A stretch of DNA of 64,000 nucleotides, taken from assembly GCF_000447295.1 (NCBI RefSeq), contig NZ_KE650771.1, positions 4,292,282 through 4,356,281 of the forward strand. The letters are read 5' to 3'. Source of the stretch: Fischerella sp. PCC 9431. GTDB taxonomy: Bacteria > Cyanobacteriota > Cyanobacteriia > Cyanobacteriales > Nostocaceae. Within the stretch, counting starts at the first letter, position 1; each line of letters begins with the position of its first letter. Below, piece after piece: positions 1 through 9,700 of the stretch. Made by a program: the position numbers and the translations under genes. Below the pieces are notes generated by a model, which was not told where the DNA came from, searched no databases, and saw only the letters and a list, made by a program, of their open reading frames with translations.

Positions 1-720
1 ACAGGGTTTTTTCAACTCGGTCGGATCGATTTCCATACCTTTGGGCATACTAGCAACCCAAACTATAATGTCAGCAAGGGGTAAGGCTTCTTCCAAAGCT
101 AAGATTTTTCCCCGTCCTAATTCTGCTTGCAAGTTTGTCAGGCGTTCTTGGTTACGGGCAATTAGCAGTAAGTCCTTGACATCTGTTTTCGCATCTAACC
201 AACGACAAACGGCACTACCAATATCTCCAGTAGCCCCACACACAGCAACAGTAGCATTCGACAGTTCAATTCCTAATTGCTTTGATGCCTGTTCTACCTG
301 TCTACAAATAATGTAAGCGGTGTGTGTATTACCTGTGGTGAAGCGTTCAAACTCTAGTTCGATGTTGCGGACTTGCTTGAACTGCTCTAAATTAAAATTT
401 TCAAAAATTATCGAGGAAAATCCGCCCAAAGCCGTAATATCTATATCATGCTTTTGAGCAAGAGCCATAGCATTCAGGACTTTACGTGTGGCTGCTTTGA
501 TCCGACGGGTTGCCAGCATTTCTGGCAAAAAGCACGATTCTACGTACTTTCCTTCTATTTTCTGACCAGTGACGCTGGTTACAGTGATGTGATCAACAAT
601 CTGGGGCGGGGCGCTGCACCAAAAATCTAGACCTTGATCTGCGTACTCTGGATAGCCTAAGTCTCTGGCTACCGCTTGTGCGTGTTCCAAACTAGTAAGA
701 TGTCCGATTAGACCAAACAT
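1..720 (-). CDS. aar: Long-chain acyl-ACP reductase, partial (C-terminus outside window)
   Basis: This enzyme reduces fatty acyl-ACP to fatty aldehyde with NADPH, the first step of cyanobacterial alkane synthesis. I translated it directly on the minus strand. It starts [15 protein letters not shown] at 720, and 240 codons are present before the window edge; the family is about 340 residues, so roughly the last 100 are missing. A Rossmann NADPH motif CGATGDIG lies at residues 161-168. The catalytic cysteine region lies beyond the edge. It follows ado on the same strand, 566 bp downstream, the usual cyanobacterial gene pair. Identification is firm from sequence and neighbour; only completeness is unknown. 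Confidence 0.95.
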   Translation of the reverse strand, partial: MFGLIGHLTSLEHAQAVARDLGYPEYADQGLDFWCSAPPQIVDHITVTSVTGQKIEGKYVESCFLPEMLATRRIKAATRKVLNAMALAQKHDIDITALGGFSSIIFENFNLEQFKQVRNIELEFERFTTGNTHTAYIICRQVEQASKQLGIELSNATVAVCGATGDIGSAVCRWLDAKTDVKDLLLIARNQERLTNLQAELGRGKILALEEALPLADIIVWVASMPKGMEIDPTELKKPC

Positions 721-767
721 GAACTGTTTTATTAGGCGTATGCTTTTTTAAAAGCGTGGTGGCAGTG

Positions 768-812
768 AATTTTGGATTTTGGATTTTAGATTTTGGATTT
801 TAGATTTTGGAG
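768..812. repeat. Heptamer-type STRR array (TTTTGGA/TTTTAGA)
   Basis: Alternating TTTTGGA and TTTTAGA heptamers run in tandem, typical of short tandemly repeated repetitive sequences of heterocystous cyanobacteria. The array lies between ado and aar and directly abuts the dispersed repeat that starts at 811. It carries no coding signal. Confidence 0.8.
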
Positions 813-905
813 CCACTGCATCCTTGGAGGTACTTACCATTCGGGAACCCTTTGGTGGGAATAGAAACCCCTACGCGTCTACCCTCCGTTGTAGCATGTG
901 GCATA
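811..905 (-). repeat. Dispersed intergenic repeat, copy 1
   Basis: Read on the minus strand this shares several blocks with 12085-12215 (+): a CCACRTGCTACAACGG block, GGGTAGACGCGTAG, AAAGGGTTCCCGAA and GGTAAGTACC, then GCAGTG. The blocks come in the same order, with the middle differing in length. A shorter relative lies at 54751-54805. It has no coding potential of its own and looks like a non-autonomous repeat family. Confidence 0.7.
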
Positions 906-1152
906 ATTTTGCGAAAAGTTTGTAGATGCAAAGCGTCTTCCCGTGAGGGTACGGAGGTTTCCTCCGAATCAAAGCTTTTCAACAAGGATTTTGGATTTTA
1001 GATTTGGAATTTGTGACCTAAATTGGAAACAGCAAAATGGTCTAATACCAAAAAAACAATCTTCAATCACTCATCTAAAATCAGAGCGGTTAGTGAAAGT
1101 GAAAAAGAAATTACTAACCCTTGAAAATTCTGGATAGCGATTCATACCAAGA

Positions 1153-1285
1153 CCAGATAAAAGTTAAAAGGCCAATGGGCATTTAGATGTTAGATTTGCG
1201 ATCGCGATGTTGACCTCAATCTAAAATCCACACATCCAAAATTGGGTCAAAGTCTTAACCTTTTTCCTTTTAACTTTTACTCTGG
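1153..1285. repeat. Element bounded by 19/20-bp inverted repeat next to the ado stop codon
   Basis: The arms at 1153-1171 and 1266-1285 match as inverted repeats over 19 of 20 positions (one extra base in the right arm) and enclose about 94 bp. The right arm begins one base before the ado stop codon at 1287-1289, so a transcript leaving ado enters the hairpin at once. It could be an ado terminator or processing structure, or a small MITE-like insertion. It does not have the short-loop, U-tract form of a classic Rho-independent terminator. Confidence 0.55.
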
Positions 1286-1286
1286 A

Positions 1287-1982
1287 TTATGCAGCTCTAA
1301 GTCCGTAGGCAGATAGACGCATGATATCACGGGTATTGAAGCCAATATTACTTAATGCTTCTCCGTACTGAATCATAAAATCTTCTACCAAGGCTTCTTT
1401 TTCCATTGCCAATACTTCGGCATCATCAGCGACTTGGTTAAGCATTTGCCAAACAATAGGAAGATTTTGACGATTTGCTTCTTCTAATTCAGCTTTTGAT
1501 TCTTCAAAGTGTTCTTTTAACCAAACTTCTCCAAAATTGAGGTGACTGTATTCATCTTTGACAACACCTTCAGTAATTTTACGAGCAAAATCATCAGCTA
1601 CAGGGATATAGATGTTATATGCTGCGATCGCAAAACATTCGATAATTAAAGATTGAATTAGCAAACAAGTAACGATTTTGCCTTCTTGGGCTGCTATTTG
1701 AAAATTTTGATGCAATTGGGCAAAAAATTGTTTAGCAAACTCCAAATCTGGCGTTACCTGAAGATTACGTCCACAGGCTTCAAATCCCTTTTTGTGACGG
1801 CTTTCCATTTTGGAAAGACGAATTAGATCATCTTTGTGTTCACTCAGCAGTTCAGCAAGTTTGAGGTAATTTTCATGGGCTTCTTGTTCGCCTTCAATCA
1901 CGATTGCATTAACCCGACTATAGGCGTCTTTGTAGGTTTCGCTCTTGAAATCGATATCAGGTTGATTTGCTAGCTGCTGCAT
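1287..1982 (-). CDS. ado: Aldehyde-deformylating oxygenase (alkane synthase)
   Basis: It converts fatty aldehyde made by AAR to an alkane one carbon shorter plus formate, using a ferritin-like di-iron centre. From the start MQQLANQ the protein has 231 residues, the family's normal size. All six predicted iron ligands are present: E32, E60, H63, E115, E144 and H147, in the contexts [30 protein letters not shown] and [12 protein letters not shown]. An upstream in-frame ATG at 2012 would add 10 residues, but AGGAG lies about 9 nt before the ATG at 1982, so I chose that start. It pairs with aar downstream on the same strand. Confidence 0.97.
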   Translation of the reverse strand: MQQLANQPDIDFKSETYKDAYSRVNAIVIEGEQEAHENYLKLAELLSEHKDDLIRLSKMESRHKKGFEACGRNLQVTPDLEFAKQFFAQLHQNFQIAAQEGKIVTCLLIQSLIIECFAIAAYNIYIPVADDFARKITEGVVKDEYSHLNFGEVWLKEHFEESKAELEEANRQNLPIVWQMLNQVADDAEVLAMEKEALVEDFMIQYGEALSNIGFNTRDIMRLSAYGLRAA

Positions 1983-2030
1983 TGTACGTCCACTCCTGAA
2001 TATATGATACATTTATACCAAAATTGTATT

Positions 2031-2052
2031 TAACCCTATAAAAGTAGGGTTA
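2031..2052. promoter_or_regulatory. 8-bp perfect stem-loop upstream of ado
   Basis: TAACCCTA and TAGGGTTA pair perfectly around a 6-nt loop, about 48 bp upstream of the ado start codon. It may lie in the ado 5' untranslated region or mark an operator. No partner protein can be inferred. Confidence 0.35.
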
Positions 2053-2335
2053 TAGTGATCACAGGGCGTAAAACACCGAGAGGTGAATTTCCGGTGGGTA
2101 TGTGTTAAGTCAATGAAACCAGTTATCAATTATCAACTGGCAACAGCTAACTGCTAACTGATAACTGTTTACTGATTTCATCCTTACATCCTTATTTTTA
2201 CTCACTGTGGTTTAATTTAACTTAACAAGTCACTATAGTTCTAGATTAGCTGTTGCACAGAGCATTAGTGTAGCTCCTGTAGAATGAGCTTCACTCTAGT
2301 AAAAAACAATAAATGGTTGAATCTTAATTCAATTC
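2053..2335. other. Intergenic region with CAGTTATCA-type STRR
   Basis: This gap between the divergent ado and ABC permease genes holds a block of AACTGATAACTG/TAACTGCTAACTG repeats at about 2116-2182, able to fold on themselves. The rest is AT-rich and presumably contains both promoters; no confident -10/-35 pair or RNA gene was seen. Confidence 0.5.
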
Positions 2336-3163
2336 ATGTCCAAGCCACTCTGGAATCTGAAATCTCCCTCTTTATGGAGTCTAGGAGTACTTTTATTAGG
2401 CGTCTTGATTGTCTTATTACCACTTATTGTCGTTTTTTTGACATCTTTTGCACCGCCTGGAACTACTCCTACTCTGTTTTCTCAAAATGGTTGGTCTTTT
2501 GCTAACTACTACCAAGCTTGGCAACAAGGTAAATTATTGCTGGCATTTGCGAATTCTAGTTTGGTAGCACTGGCTGTTACAGGTTTTCAGATAGTAACTT
2601 CTGCATTAGCTGGTTACGCCCTAGCAAGGCTGAAGTTTCGCGGTAGACAAGCATTACTACTGTTTGTGTTAGCAACATTAGTGATTCCCTTTCAATTACT
2701 CGTGATTCCTATCTTTCTGGTATTGAAATGGGGACATCTTATTAACACTTACTGGGCTTTGATTTTACCAACAGCAGCTAATGGTTTTGGTATCTTCTTG
2801 CTAAGGCAATATTTTTTAACAATTCCTGTTGAATTGGAAGAAGCAGCAGCAATAGATGGGGCCAATCGCTTACAAATCTTGTGGCAAATCATCTTACCTC
2901 TGGCACGTCCAGCCTTGGTAACATTGTTTTTGTTCACCTTTATAGGTGAATGGAATGATCTATTTAAACCTTTAGTATTTACTACAAAACCAGAATTGAG
3001 AACTGTACAGCTAGCTTTGGCTGAGTTTCAGGAGCAATTTACCAATAACTGGCCTTTGCTAATGGCGGCGGTAACTATAGCCACTGCACCGATTTTATTG
3101 TTATTTCTCCTTGGTCAGCGTCAATTGATTCAAGGTATTGCCACAACAGGAATTAAAAAATAA
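2336..3163 (+). CDS. Carbohydrate ABC transporter permease (MalG/UgpE type)
   Basis: This is an inner-membrane permease subunit of a CUT1-type sugar ABC importer. At 275 residues it shows about six hydrophobic segments (first at about 15-37) and the cytoplasmic EAA coupling loop at residues 165-192 (ELEEAAAIDGANRLQILWQ), which docks to the ATPase. The binding protein, partner MalF-type permease and ATPase are not adjacent: ado lies upstream in the opposite direction and tamB starts 618 bp downstream. The substrate cannot be told from sequence. A second orphan MalG-type permease lies at 46545-47375, but the two differ enough not to be a recent duplication. Confidence 0.9.
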   Translation: MSKPLWNLKSPSLWSLGVLLLGVLIVLLPLIVVFLTSFAPPGTTPTLFSQNGWSFANYYQAWQQGKLLLAFANSSLVALAVTGFQIVTSALAGYALARLKFRGRQALLLFVLATLVIPFQLLVIPIFLVLKWGHLINTYWALILPTAANGFGIFLLRQYFLTIPVELEEAAAIDGANRLQILWQIILPLARPALVTLFLFTFIGEWNDLFKPLVFTTKPELRTVQLALAEFQEQFTNNWPLLMAAVTIATAPILLLFLLGQRQLIQGIATTGIKK

Positions 3164-3781
3164 ATTGATATCATTTTGTATACTTATATTAATTTATACA
3201 AAAATATTGTTTTTAATCATGCTAACCATACCAGTATTACTAGGTATACCGATTTTAAATTTTAGAAATTAAATTGGGTGGTATAGGTTAACGCCTTTTT
3301 TCTTTAATTAGAATCGATAATCCATATAATCCACATTAGTTTGTTAAACATGAACAAATTGTTGCTGGAATTTAGGTTGGCTTGTCAGCAAATCTTAATA
3401 ATTCCTGCTTGGAATGTCAAAATATCACTAATAACTCAAATACTAAAGAATATTAAATATTTAGCTAGCCATCACGAATTGCGTGTTACAACACGCATGA
3501 AAATATTGTTTTTTCTTTTCTCAAAGCATCGCTATTCCTAAACTCCAAAAGCAAAAATTTTTCACCACCAAGACACTTTAGACGCGCAAGCGGCTACTTG
3601 CACGCCCGTCGCTACGCGCCAGACTATGCTTTAAAGGTTACATCCTGACAGAGCTAGGTGAAAATATCAAGGAAATCGGCCTTTCACCTTTAAACTTTTC
3701 CCGACTTACATCCGTCAATGTTTCAGATAATAAACGACTAGTGTGCCTCTCTTACTCGGCTAATCATAAACGTAAAACCCC
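3164..3781. other. Intergenic region, 618 bp, no convincing gene
   Basis: AT-rich DNA between the permease and the tamB-like gene. A 66-codon open frame at 3341-3541 has no ribosome-binding site or recognisable product and I do not call it. At about 3581-3622 a GC-rich block of GACGCGCAAGCGGC/GTCGCTACGCG resembles the fragmented palindromic repeats seen near 12109 and 31260. The tamB promoter must lie here but could not be pinpointed. Confidence 0.5.
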
Positions 3782-6700
3782 ATGAGTAAATCTCCCCAGC
3801 AAAATTGTAAATCTCCAATCCTTAGCCTTAGCCTTAGCAACAAGCGTTTATGGTTGCTGGTGTTGAGTCGTAGTGGTATTGCTTTAGGTGGCATTTTACT
3901 AATCGGACTTGCAGGTGGTGTTTGGCGGTTATGGTATTTTATCCAGAAAGATTTAACACCGTTAGCAGAAAAAAGTCTTACTACTACACTCAACCGTCCA
4001 GTCAACCTTGGCCAAGTGAAAGGATTTTCGCTGACGGGAGTGCAGTTTGGGGCTTCAACTATTCCAGCGACATCCACAGATGCAGATCATGTTGTAGCCG
4101 AAACTGTAGAAGTTGGTTTTGAACCGTTACAGTTAGTTTTTAAGCATCACTTGAAATTAGATGTCACCCTAGTCAATGCAGACGTTTACGTTGAACAGGA
4201 TCAACAAGGGCGTTGGCTGACAACCAGTATCAAAAAACGAAGTCAGGGCGAACTAATTCAAACAGATTTAGATAAAATACGGTTCCGTAATGCCCAATTA
4301 GTATTAGTACCACGCAAGAGAGATTTAGAAAACACGGGAGACAAGGGGGATAGGGGGAATATAAATAAAATACTTCCCGCGTCTAGTAATGTTGGTGTCA
4401 CCGCATCTTCTCCCCTCTCTTCCCCAGTCTCATTTTCACAAATAAGCGGAACTGCCCAACTGTTAGAAAACAACCAGATAATTAAGTTGGATGTGACAGG
4501 ACAACCAAACAGTGGTGGAAATGTTGGATTGAAAGGAGATCTTCGTCCCAAGACATGGGCTACAAATTTACAAATACGTGGACAAGATTTGCTAGCTTCT
4601 GATGTGACACGCTTGGTGAAGTTACCACTCGTGCTAGAAGCTGGGCGAGTCAATGGCGATTTGCAGATGCAGTTTCAAATTGGCCAAACTCAACCGCCGA
4701 TTTTATTTGGTAGTGTTGATTTGCAAAAGGTTCAGTTTCAAGTTCCGAAAGTTCCACAACCGTTTCTCAATTCTCAAGGAAGGCTGCGCTTTCAAGGTAC
4801 AGAAATTAAACTTGACAATGTGATCGGCAGCTACGGCAAAATCCCATTAATTGCTAACGGTATTATTGACACTAATGCTGGTTACAAGTTGGCAGGGCGT
4901 GTGAACGGTGTCAATGTCGCTAATGTGCAAGAAACTCTTAAACTCAAATTACCTGTACTTGTAACTGGGGAATTGCAAGCAGATTTGCAGTTTACAGGAA
5001 AAACAACCGAACCGATTATTACAGGCATAGTTACCACTAACAAAACAGCCCAGATTGATAAAGTTGATTTTGAAAGTGCGAGTGGTAAGTTTGAGTTTGC
5101 ACCAAAAGATGAAGTGATTGTCTTTAAAGATATTCGAGGTAAAGCGAAACTTGGTGGTGATGTAACAGGTACTGGCAAAGTTGAGTTGGGAACAGTTCCC
5201 CGTTTGAATTTTAATTTATCTGCGAAGAATGTTCCTGGTGATGCGATCGCTCTTGTTTATAACTCTCAACCCACTATAAAAATCGGTACTGTCTCTGGTA
5301 CAGCCCAGATGACTGGTAATACCGACAATGTGCAAACAACAGTCCAATTTCAAGCCCCCCAAGCCCAATATCCCACCACTGGTGAAGTTGTCGTTAATAG
5401 CGATCGCACTCTCAATTTCCGTAATGTTGCTTTGGGTGTAGCTGGTGGTAAAGTTCAGGCTGCTGGTAGTTGGAATCAGCAGAATTGGCAAGCAGTGGCT
5501 GATGCTACTGGTGTACAAGTAGAACCTTTTGTCAACCCCAAACAACGAGAAAATATCAATCTTGATGATGCCCGTTTTAACGGTCGTTTGTTTCTTTCTG
5601 GTAGTTCCGCACCCTGGAAACTGGCTCAGATTCGCACCGAGAATGCCAAAGTTAAACTCGCCAATGGCACGGTGGCAGTTTCTAATATCCAGCTAGGGGA
5701 AAATAGTTTTTCTGCCAAACTTGTGGCGGATCGTGTGAGGTTGGCGCGTTTGTTGAAACAACCAGCCCCCGCCTTAAAACCAGCATTACAAGCTGCGATG
5801 GCGGGTACGTTTCAAATATCGGGTAATACAAATAATTTTGACCTCAAAACTTTACGTGGAACTGGTTCAGCTAGTTTAGCTGTTAGCAGTGGTACTGTCA
5901 CTGCTCAAAATATTCAAGTCGCTAACGGTGTTTATCAGGCACAACTGCAAGCAAAGAACGCTCCGCTACAAGAATTAACACCACTAATCCCGGAATTCCA
6001 CGGTCTAGTTAATGGTAAGTTAAACGTCACTGGTTCTGTCGAATCCTTTCAACCAGAGACAATCCAAGCTCAGGGTCAAGCAAAACTTAATGTTGGAAAT
6101 GGCACTTTCACAGCCACAAATATCCAAGTTGCTAAAGGTCGCTATCAGGCTGTAGTAAATGCGGCGGGTGTGGCATTTAATCGGTTTCAGCAACAGTTAG
6201 AGGGTGAATTCGGCGCTAAAGCCCAAGTAACTGGGAATTTGGCAAGTTCCAATTTAGCAGATGTACGGGCAAAAGGTCAGGTAAGCTTTTCTCAAGGTCT
6301 AGCGGGGATTGATCGACCACTGACGGCGGCTGTTGGCTGGAATGGAGAAAAGTTGCTCGTTGAACGAGCAACAGCCCCTGGGTTAAATGCCAGTGGTTAC
6401 ATATTAGCCAATACCAAGCAAGGTGACATACCGGAAATTACGGAGTTAGATCTTGATGTCCAAGCCCAAGATTATAATCTGCAAAAGTTGCCTTTAAAGT
6501 TGCCTGAATCTGTAGATTTGGCTGGAAAAGCTGATTTTAAGGGGCAAATTACTGGTAATTTACCAGTACCAAATTTAACGGGTAAACTAGCGCTGCGAGA
6601 TTTAAAAGTTAACAAATTGGCTTTTGAGTCAGCGTTAAATGGCAACATGCAATCAGTAGTAGGACGTGGTTTAAATTTGGATGTCGCTGGCAAGCGTGAT

Positions 6701-9358
6701 AAAATTGTCCTCAATCTTGATGCCAATAATAGTCCGAATTCCTTCACCGTGAAATGGCAACAAGCTTTGGCGACTGGTCAAGCACAGGGTGAAAATTTAG
6801 CCGCAAAAGTCGAAAATTTTCCCTTAAAGGTGTTGAATTTGCCAGTACCTGTGAATCCTTACTTGGGTAAAGGAGAAGTAACAGGTTATCTGAGTGGAGA
6901 TTTTCAAATTAATCAAAATACATTAGCAGTAGTTGGGGATACAGCGATCGCACAACCGCAACTTGGTCGAATTAAAGGCGATCGCTTACAAGCTCAATTC
7001 CGTTATGAAGCTGGTAAAGTCAGCCTGAGCAATAGCGCTTTTATCAAAGGTAACAGTCGCTATGCTTTTACAGGTGAGTTTACACCCACAGCGTCAACTC
7101 CCCAAATCAAAGGCAAACTCAATATCAGCCAAGGTGAAATCCAAGATATATTAACAACACTCCAGTTTTTTGAATTACAGGATTTTCAACGGGGAACATC
7201 TACCCCAACCTACGGTAGTGCTAGCGACCTCAACACCGTATCAGTAGGTTTAGGAAATCAACCTGTATTAGATCAAATCCGACGCTTTTCGGAAATTAAT
7301 GCATTTATCGCCCAACAGCAACAACAACGGCGTGATGCTTCTTTATTACCAGATTTAGCAGATTTACAAGGGACTTTTAATGGTGAAATAAACCTTGATA
7401 CTGCAACAGCAAACGGACTAGCAGCAGACTTTAAGTTAGACGGTCAAAACTTTGTCTGGGGACGAAAAACTGAACCCAACCGGAGATATACAGTAGAGCA
7501 AATCATTGCTCGCGGTAAATTTGAAAATGGTGTTCTCAGGTTATTACCTTTACGACTGGAATCTGAAGATAAACTACTTGCCTTTACAGGTAATATTGGC
7601 GGTACGGAACAATCTGGTCAGTTACGGGTGAAAAATTTCCCTCTGGAAATTTTAAGTAATTATGTCAATTTACCAGTAGGTGCAACAGGTAATATCAACG
7701 CTACAGCAACTTTAGCAGGCAGTATCAAAAATCCTCAAGCCAAAGGAGAATTGCAAGTTACACAGGGAACTTTGAATAGAAAAGGCATAGAATCGGCTAA
7801 TGCCAGTTTTAGCTATAACAATGGACGCTTAAATTTTGGCAGTAATCTCATGGTTGCTGGCTCCGAACCTGTTACGATTACCGGCAGTGTTCCTGCTAAA
7901 TTGCCTTTTGCTAGTACAGCACCAGATAGTAATCAAATCAATCTGGATGTGCAGGTGAAAAACCAAGGTTTAGCAATTTTAAACTTGTTTACCGATCAAG
8001 TGGCTTTTGAAAACGGAGAAGGACAAGTTAATCTGACTGTACGCGGAACAAAAGAACAGCCAATAGTCAATGGTATTGCTGCTGTCAAAAATGCGACATT
8101 TTCCGCCCAGGCTTTACCAGAAAAATTGACTGATGTCACAGGAAAAGCTCAGTTTGATTTTGACCGGATTAAAGTTGAAAGTCTCTACGGCAATTTTAGT
8201 CAGGGTAATGTGGTAGCTAAGGGAGAAATTCCTATTTTTACCAACTCACAAAAACAAATAGATAATCCCTTTACTGTGTTCTTGAATAAGTTAGCAATAA
8301 ATTTGAAGGGACGCTATCAAGGAGGAGTGAGTGGTAATTTGCAGATTACTGGTTCTGCCTTCAATCCAATCATTGGTGGTAATCTCAAACTAGCTGATGG
8401 TCAGGTTTTAATTACAGAATCAGCTAACAACGCCATAAATGCAGGTAATAATGATCAAGACATTACCTATGCCAAAATAAATAAGTCAGACAAATCTGAA
8501 AGAAGCAATACAGCCACGCAACTTAATAACCTAGAGTTAGTATTAGGTAAAAATGTAGAAATTGCCTTACCCCCTATTCTTAGTTTCGGCGCTACTGGTT
8601 CTTTGAAAGTTAATGGTTCACTTAGTGATCCAAAACCAGAAGGAACTATTCAGCTACGGGGTGGTGATGTAAATTTATTTACTACTCAATTTAACCTCGC
8701 CCGTGGTTATGAAAATAAAGCGACTTTTAGAGGAAATCAAAATCCCGATTTAGACATCCGCCTTTTTGCTAACGTCTTAGATGTCAATCCTTCCCAAGTA
8801 ACTACCTCACCTTTCTCCTCTGAAATCAGCGATGAAATTATTACGTCTTTTGAACCTGTAAATACAGTCCGGGTTGAAGCGAGAATCGATGGCCCAGCTA
8901 ACCAACTCAACCAAAATCTCGAACTCACCAGCAATCCTCCCCGCAATCAAACAGAAATAGTTGCTTTACTTGGGGGTGGTTTTGTACAAACATTGGGACG
9001 TGGCGATAGCACTTTAGGACTTGTGAATTTAGCGGGTTCGGCTTTGAATATTCAACGAACTTTTAACCAACTCGGAAATGCTTTTGGTTTAAGCGAACTC
9101 CGTATATTTCCAACTGTCGCTTCCGATGATCCCGATAATCCACAAGCAACAAAGAAAAATTTCTCTATGGATCTGGCTGCGGAAGCAGGGATTGACGTTT
9201 CGCGTAATATTTCTTTTTCTGCTCTCAAAGTTCTGACGAGTGACGAACCACCCCAATTTGGTTTTAATTACCGTTTTAATTCGGAATTGCGTCTGCGTAC
9301 TTCCACTGATTTATCTGGTGATACTCAAGCAGTATTTGAGTATGAAAATAGGTTTTGA
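3782..9358 (+). CDS. TamB-like (DUF490) translocation and assembly module protein
   Basis: A giant envelope protein of 1858 residues. A basic cytoplasmic N-terminus and one membrane anchor (about residues 22-50) precede a very long periplasmic region of repetitive beta-rich sequence. The C-terminal part (about 1400-1858) has TamB/DUF490 character, ending in phenylalanine (EYENRF) as many outer-membrane-associated proteins do. TamB-family proteins form a hydrophobic groove spanning the periplasm; they are implicated in outer-membrane protein insertion and lipid transport, with an Omp85 partner not present here. Residues about 181-220 (positions 4325-4440) are an odd low-complexity insert that matches an STRR repeat also found in the gene at 58778. 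Transcribed alone. Confidence 0.85.
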   Translation: MSKSPQQNCKSPILSLSLSNKRLWLLVLSRSGIALGGILLIGLAGGVWRLWYFIQKDLTPLAEKSLTTTLNRPVNLGQVKGFSLTGVQFGASTIPATSTDADHVVAETVEVGFEPLQLVFKHHLKLDVTLVNADVYVEQDQQGRWLTTSIKKRSQGELIQTDLDKIRFRNAQLVLVPRKRDLENTGDKGDRGNINKILPASSNVGVTASSPLSSPVSFSQISGTAQLLENNQIIKLDVTGQPNSGGNVGLKGDLRPKTWATNLQIRGQDLLASDVTRLVKLPLVLEAGRVNGDLQMQFQIGQTQPPILFGSVDLQKVQFQVPKVPQPFLNSQGRLRFQGTEIKLDNVIGSYGKIPLIANGIIDTNAGYKLAGRVNGVNVANVQETLKLKLPVLVTGELQADLQFTGKTTEPIITGIVTTNKTAQIDKVDFESASGKFEFAPKDEVIVFKDIRGKAKLGGDVTGTGKVELGTVPRLNFNLSAKNVPGDAIALVYNSQPTIKIGTVSGTAQMTGNTDNVQTTVQFQAPQAQYPTTGEVVVNSDRTLNFRNVALGVAGGKVQAAGSWNQQNWQAVADATGVQVEPFVNPKQRENINLDDARFNGRLFLSGSSAPWKLAQIRTENAKVKLANGTVAVSNIQLGENSFSAKLVADRVRLARLLKQPAPALKPALQAAMAGTFQISGNTNNFDLKTLRGTGSASLAVSSGTVTAQNIQVANGVYQAQLQAKNAPLQELTPLIPEFHGLVNGKLNVTGSVESFQPETIQAQGQAKLNVGNGTFTATNIQVAKGRYQAVVNAAGVAFNRFQQQLEGEFGAKAQVTGNLASSNLADVRAKGQVSFSQGLAGIDRPLTAAVGWNGEKLLVERATAPGLNASGYILANTKQGDIPEITELDLDVQAQDYNLQKLPLKLPESVDLAGKADFKGQITGNLPVPNLTGKLALRDLKVNKLAFESALNGNMQSVVGRGLNLDVAGKRDKIVLNLDANNSPNSFTVKWQQALATGQAQGENLAAKVENFPLKVLNLPVPVNPYLGKGEVTGYLSGDFQINQNTLAVVGDTAIAQPQLGRIKGDRLQAQFRYEAGKVSLSNSAFIKGNSRYAFTGEFTPTASTPQIKGKLNISQGEIQDILTTLQFFELQDFQRGTSTPTYGSASDLNTVSVGLGNQPVLDQIRRFSEINAFIAQQQQQRRDASLLPDLADLQGTFNGEINLDTATANGLAADFKLDGQNFVWGRKTEPNRRYTVEQIIARGKFENGVLRLLPLRLESEDKLLAFTGNIGGTEQSGQLRVKNFPLEILSNYVNLPVGATGNINATATLAGSIKNPQAKGELQVTQGTLNRKGIESANASFSYNNGRLNFGSNLMVAGSEPVTITGSVPAKLPFASTAPDSNQINLDVQVKNQGLAILNLFTDQVAFENGEGQVNLTVRGTKEQPIVNGIAAVKNATFSAQALPEKLTDVTGKAQFDFDRIKVESLYGNFSQGNVVAKGEIPIFTNSQKQIDNPFTVFLNKLAINLKGRYQGGVSGNLQITGSAFNPIIGGNLKLADGQVLITESANNAINAGNNDQDITYAKINKSDKSERSNTATQLNNLELVLGKNVEIALPPILSFGATGSLKVNGSLSDPKPEGTIQLRGGDVNLFTTQFNLARGYENKATFRGNQNPDLDIRLFANVLDVNPSQVTTSPFSSEISDEIITSFEPVNTVRVEARIDGPANQLNQNLELTSNPPRNQTEIVALLGGGFVQTLGRGDSTLGLVNLAGSALNIQRTFNQLGNAFGLSELRIFPTVASDDPDNPQATKKNFSMDLAAEAGIDVSRNISFSALKVLTSDEPPQFGFNYRFNSELRLRTSTDLSGDTQAVFEYENRF
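4335..4440 (+). repeat. Translated STRR-derived insert within tamB
   Basis: GGAGACAAGGGGGATAGGGG-type sequence followed by a block at 4354-4384 that matches 26 of 31 bases with 59491-59521 in the MocA-family gene, in the same reading frame (GNINKILPAS here, GNTDEILSAS there). The same kind of sequence is intergenic at 9426-9455. This indicates a repeat inserted into the coding sequence without breaking the frame. Confidence 0.6.
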
Positions 9359-9397
9359 TGTGGTAAGGAGCAGGGAATGGGGATTGGGAATAATAAG

Positions 9398-9475
9398 ACA
9401 CGGAGACAGTGAGACGCAGTGACGCGGTGAATCTATCAAAAATATTCTCCGTGTCCCCGTTCCCAAAAATTTTAA
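9398..9475. repeat. STRR-like repeat downstream of tamB
   Basis: GACACGGAGACAGTGAGACGC-type sequence followed by a diverged copy (about 21 of 30 bases, 9426-9455) of the block found inside tamB and the MocA-family gene. Non-coding here, which suggests that the coding copies are insertions. Confidence 0.5.
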
Positions 9476-9530
9476 TATTTTCTTAAGAATCTACTTGACT
9501 TTTGATCAAAAACTGAATAATCTAAACTGT

Positions 9531-9700
9531 TTGACGCTCCCGGTATTCCGCTACGCTTCATGCGGGGATTCTTGTTTCACTGAGCAACCTTGCCTAGACT
9601 TGTTGCCAAATCCGGGTAGAGGGTCATCTCTCCACAAGCGTTAAAAGTTTCGGTGCGCCCCACCGTACTTAAGTCGTAATTAGTTTGTTTCAATGCCTTG
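9531..9700 (-). ncRNA. Candidate omega RNA (reRNA) of TnpB
   Basis: Inferred only from position and structure. In characterised IS200/IS605 elements the guide RNA overlaps the 3' part of tnpB and runs into the right end, with the guide taken from flanking DNA. The equivalent minus-strand region here contains the 3' tnpB codons and the GC-rich stem at about 9541-9572. The 5' limit is a guess. Confidence 0.35.

Noticed and set aside
800-985. 61-residue open frame on the minus strand between ado and aar
   Set aside because: It lies wholly in the dispersed repeat and an adjacent palindromic GC-rich repeat; no ribosome-binding site or family resemblance.
3341-3541. 66-residue open frame between the ABC permease and tamB
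   Set aside because: AT-rich, no ribosome-binding site, no recognisable features; likely chance.
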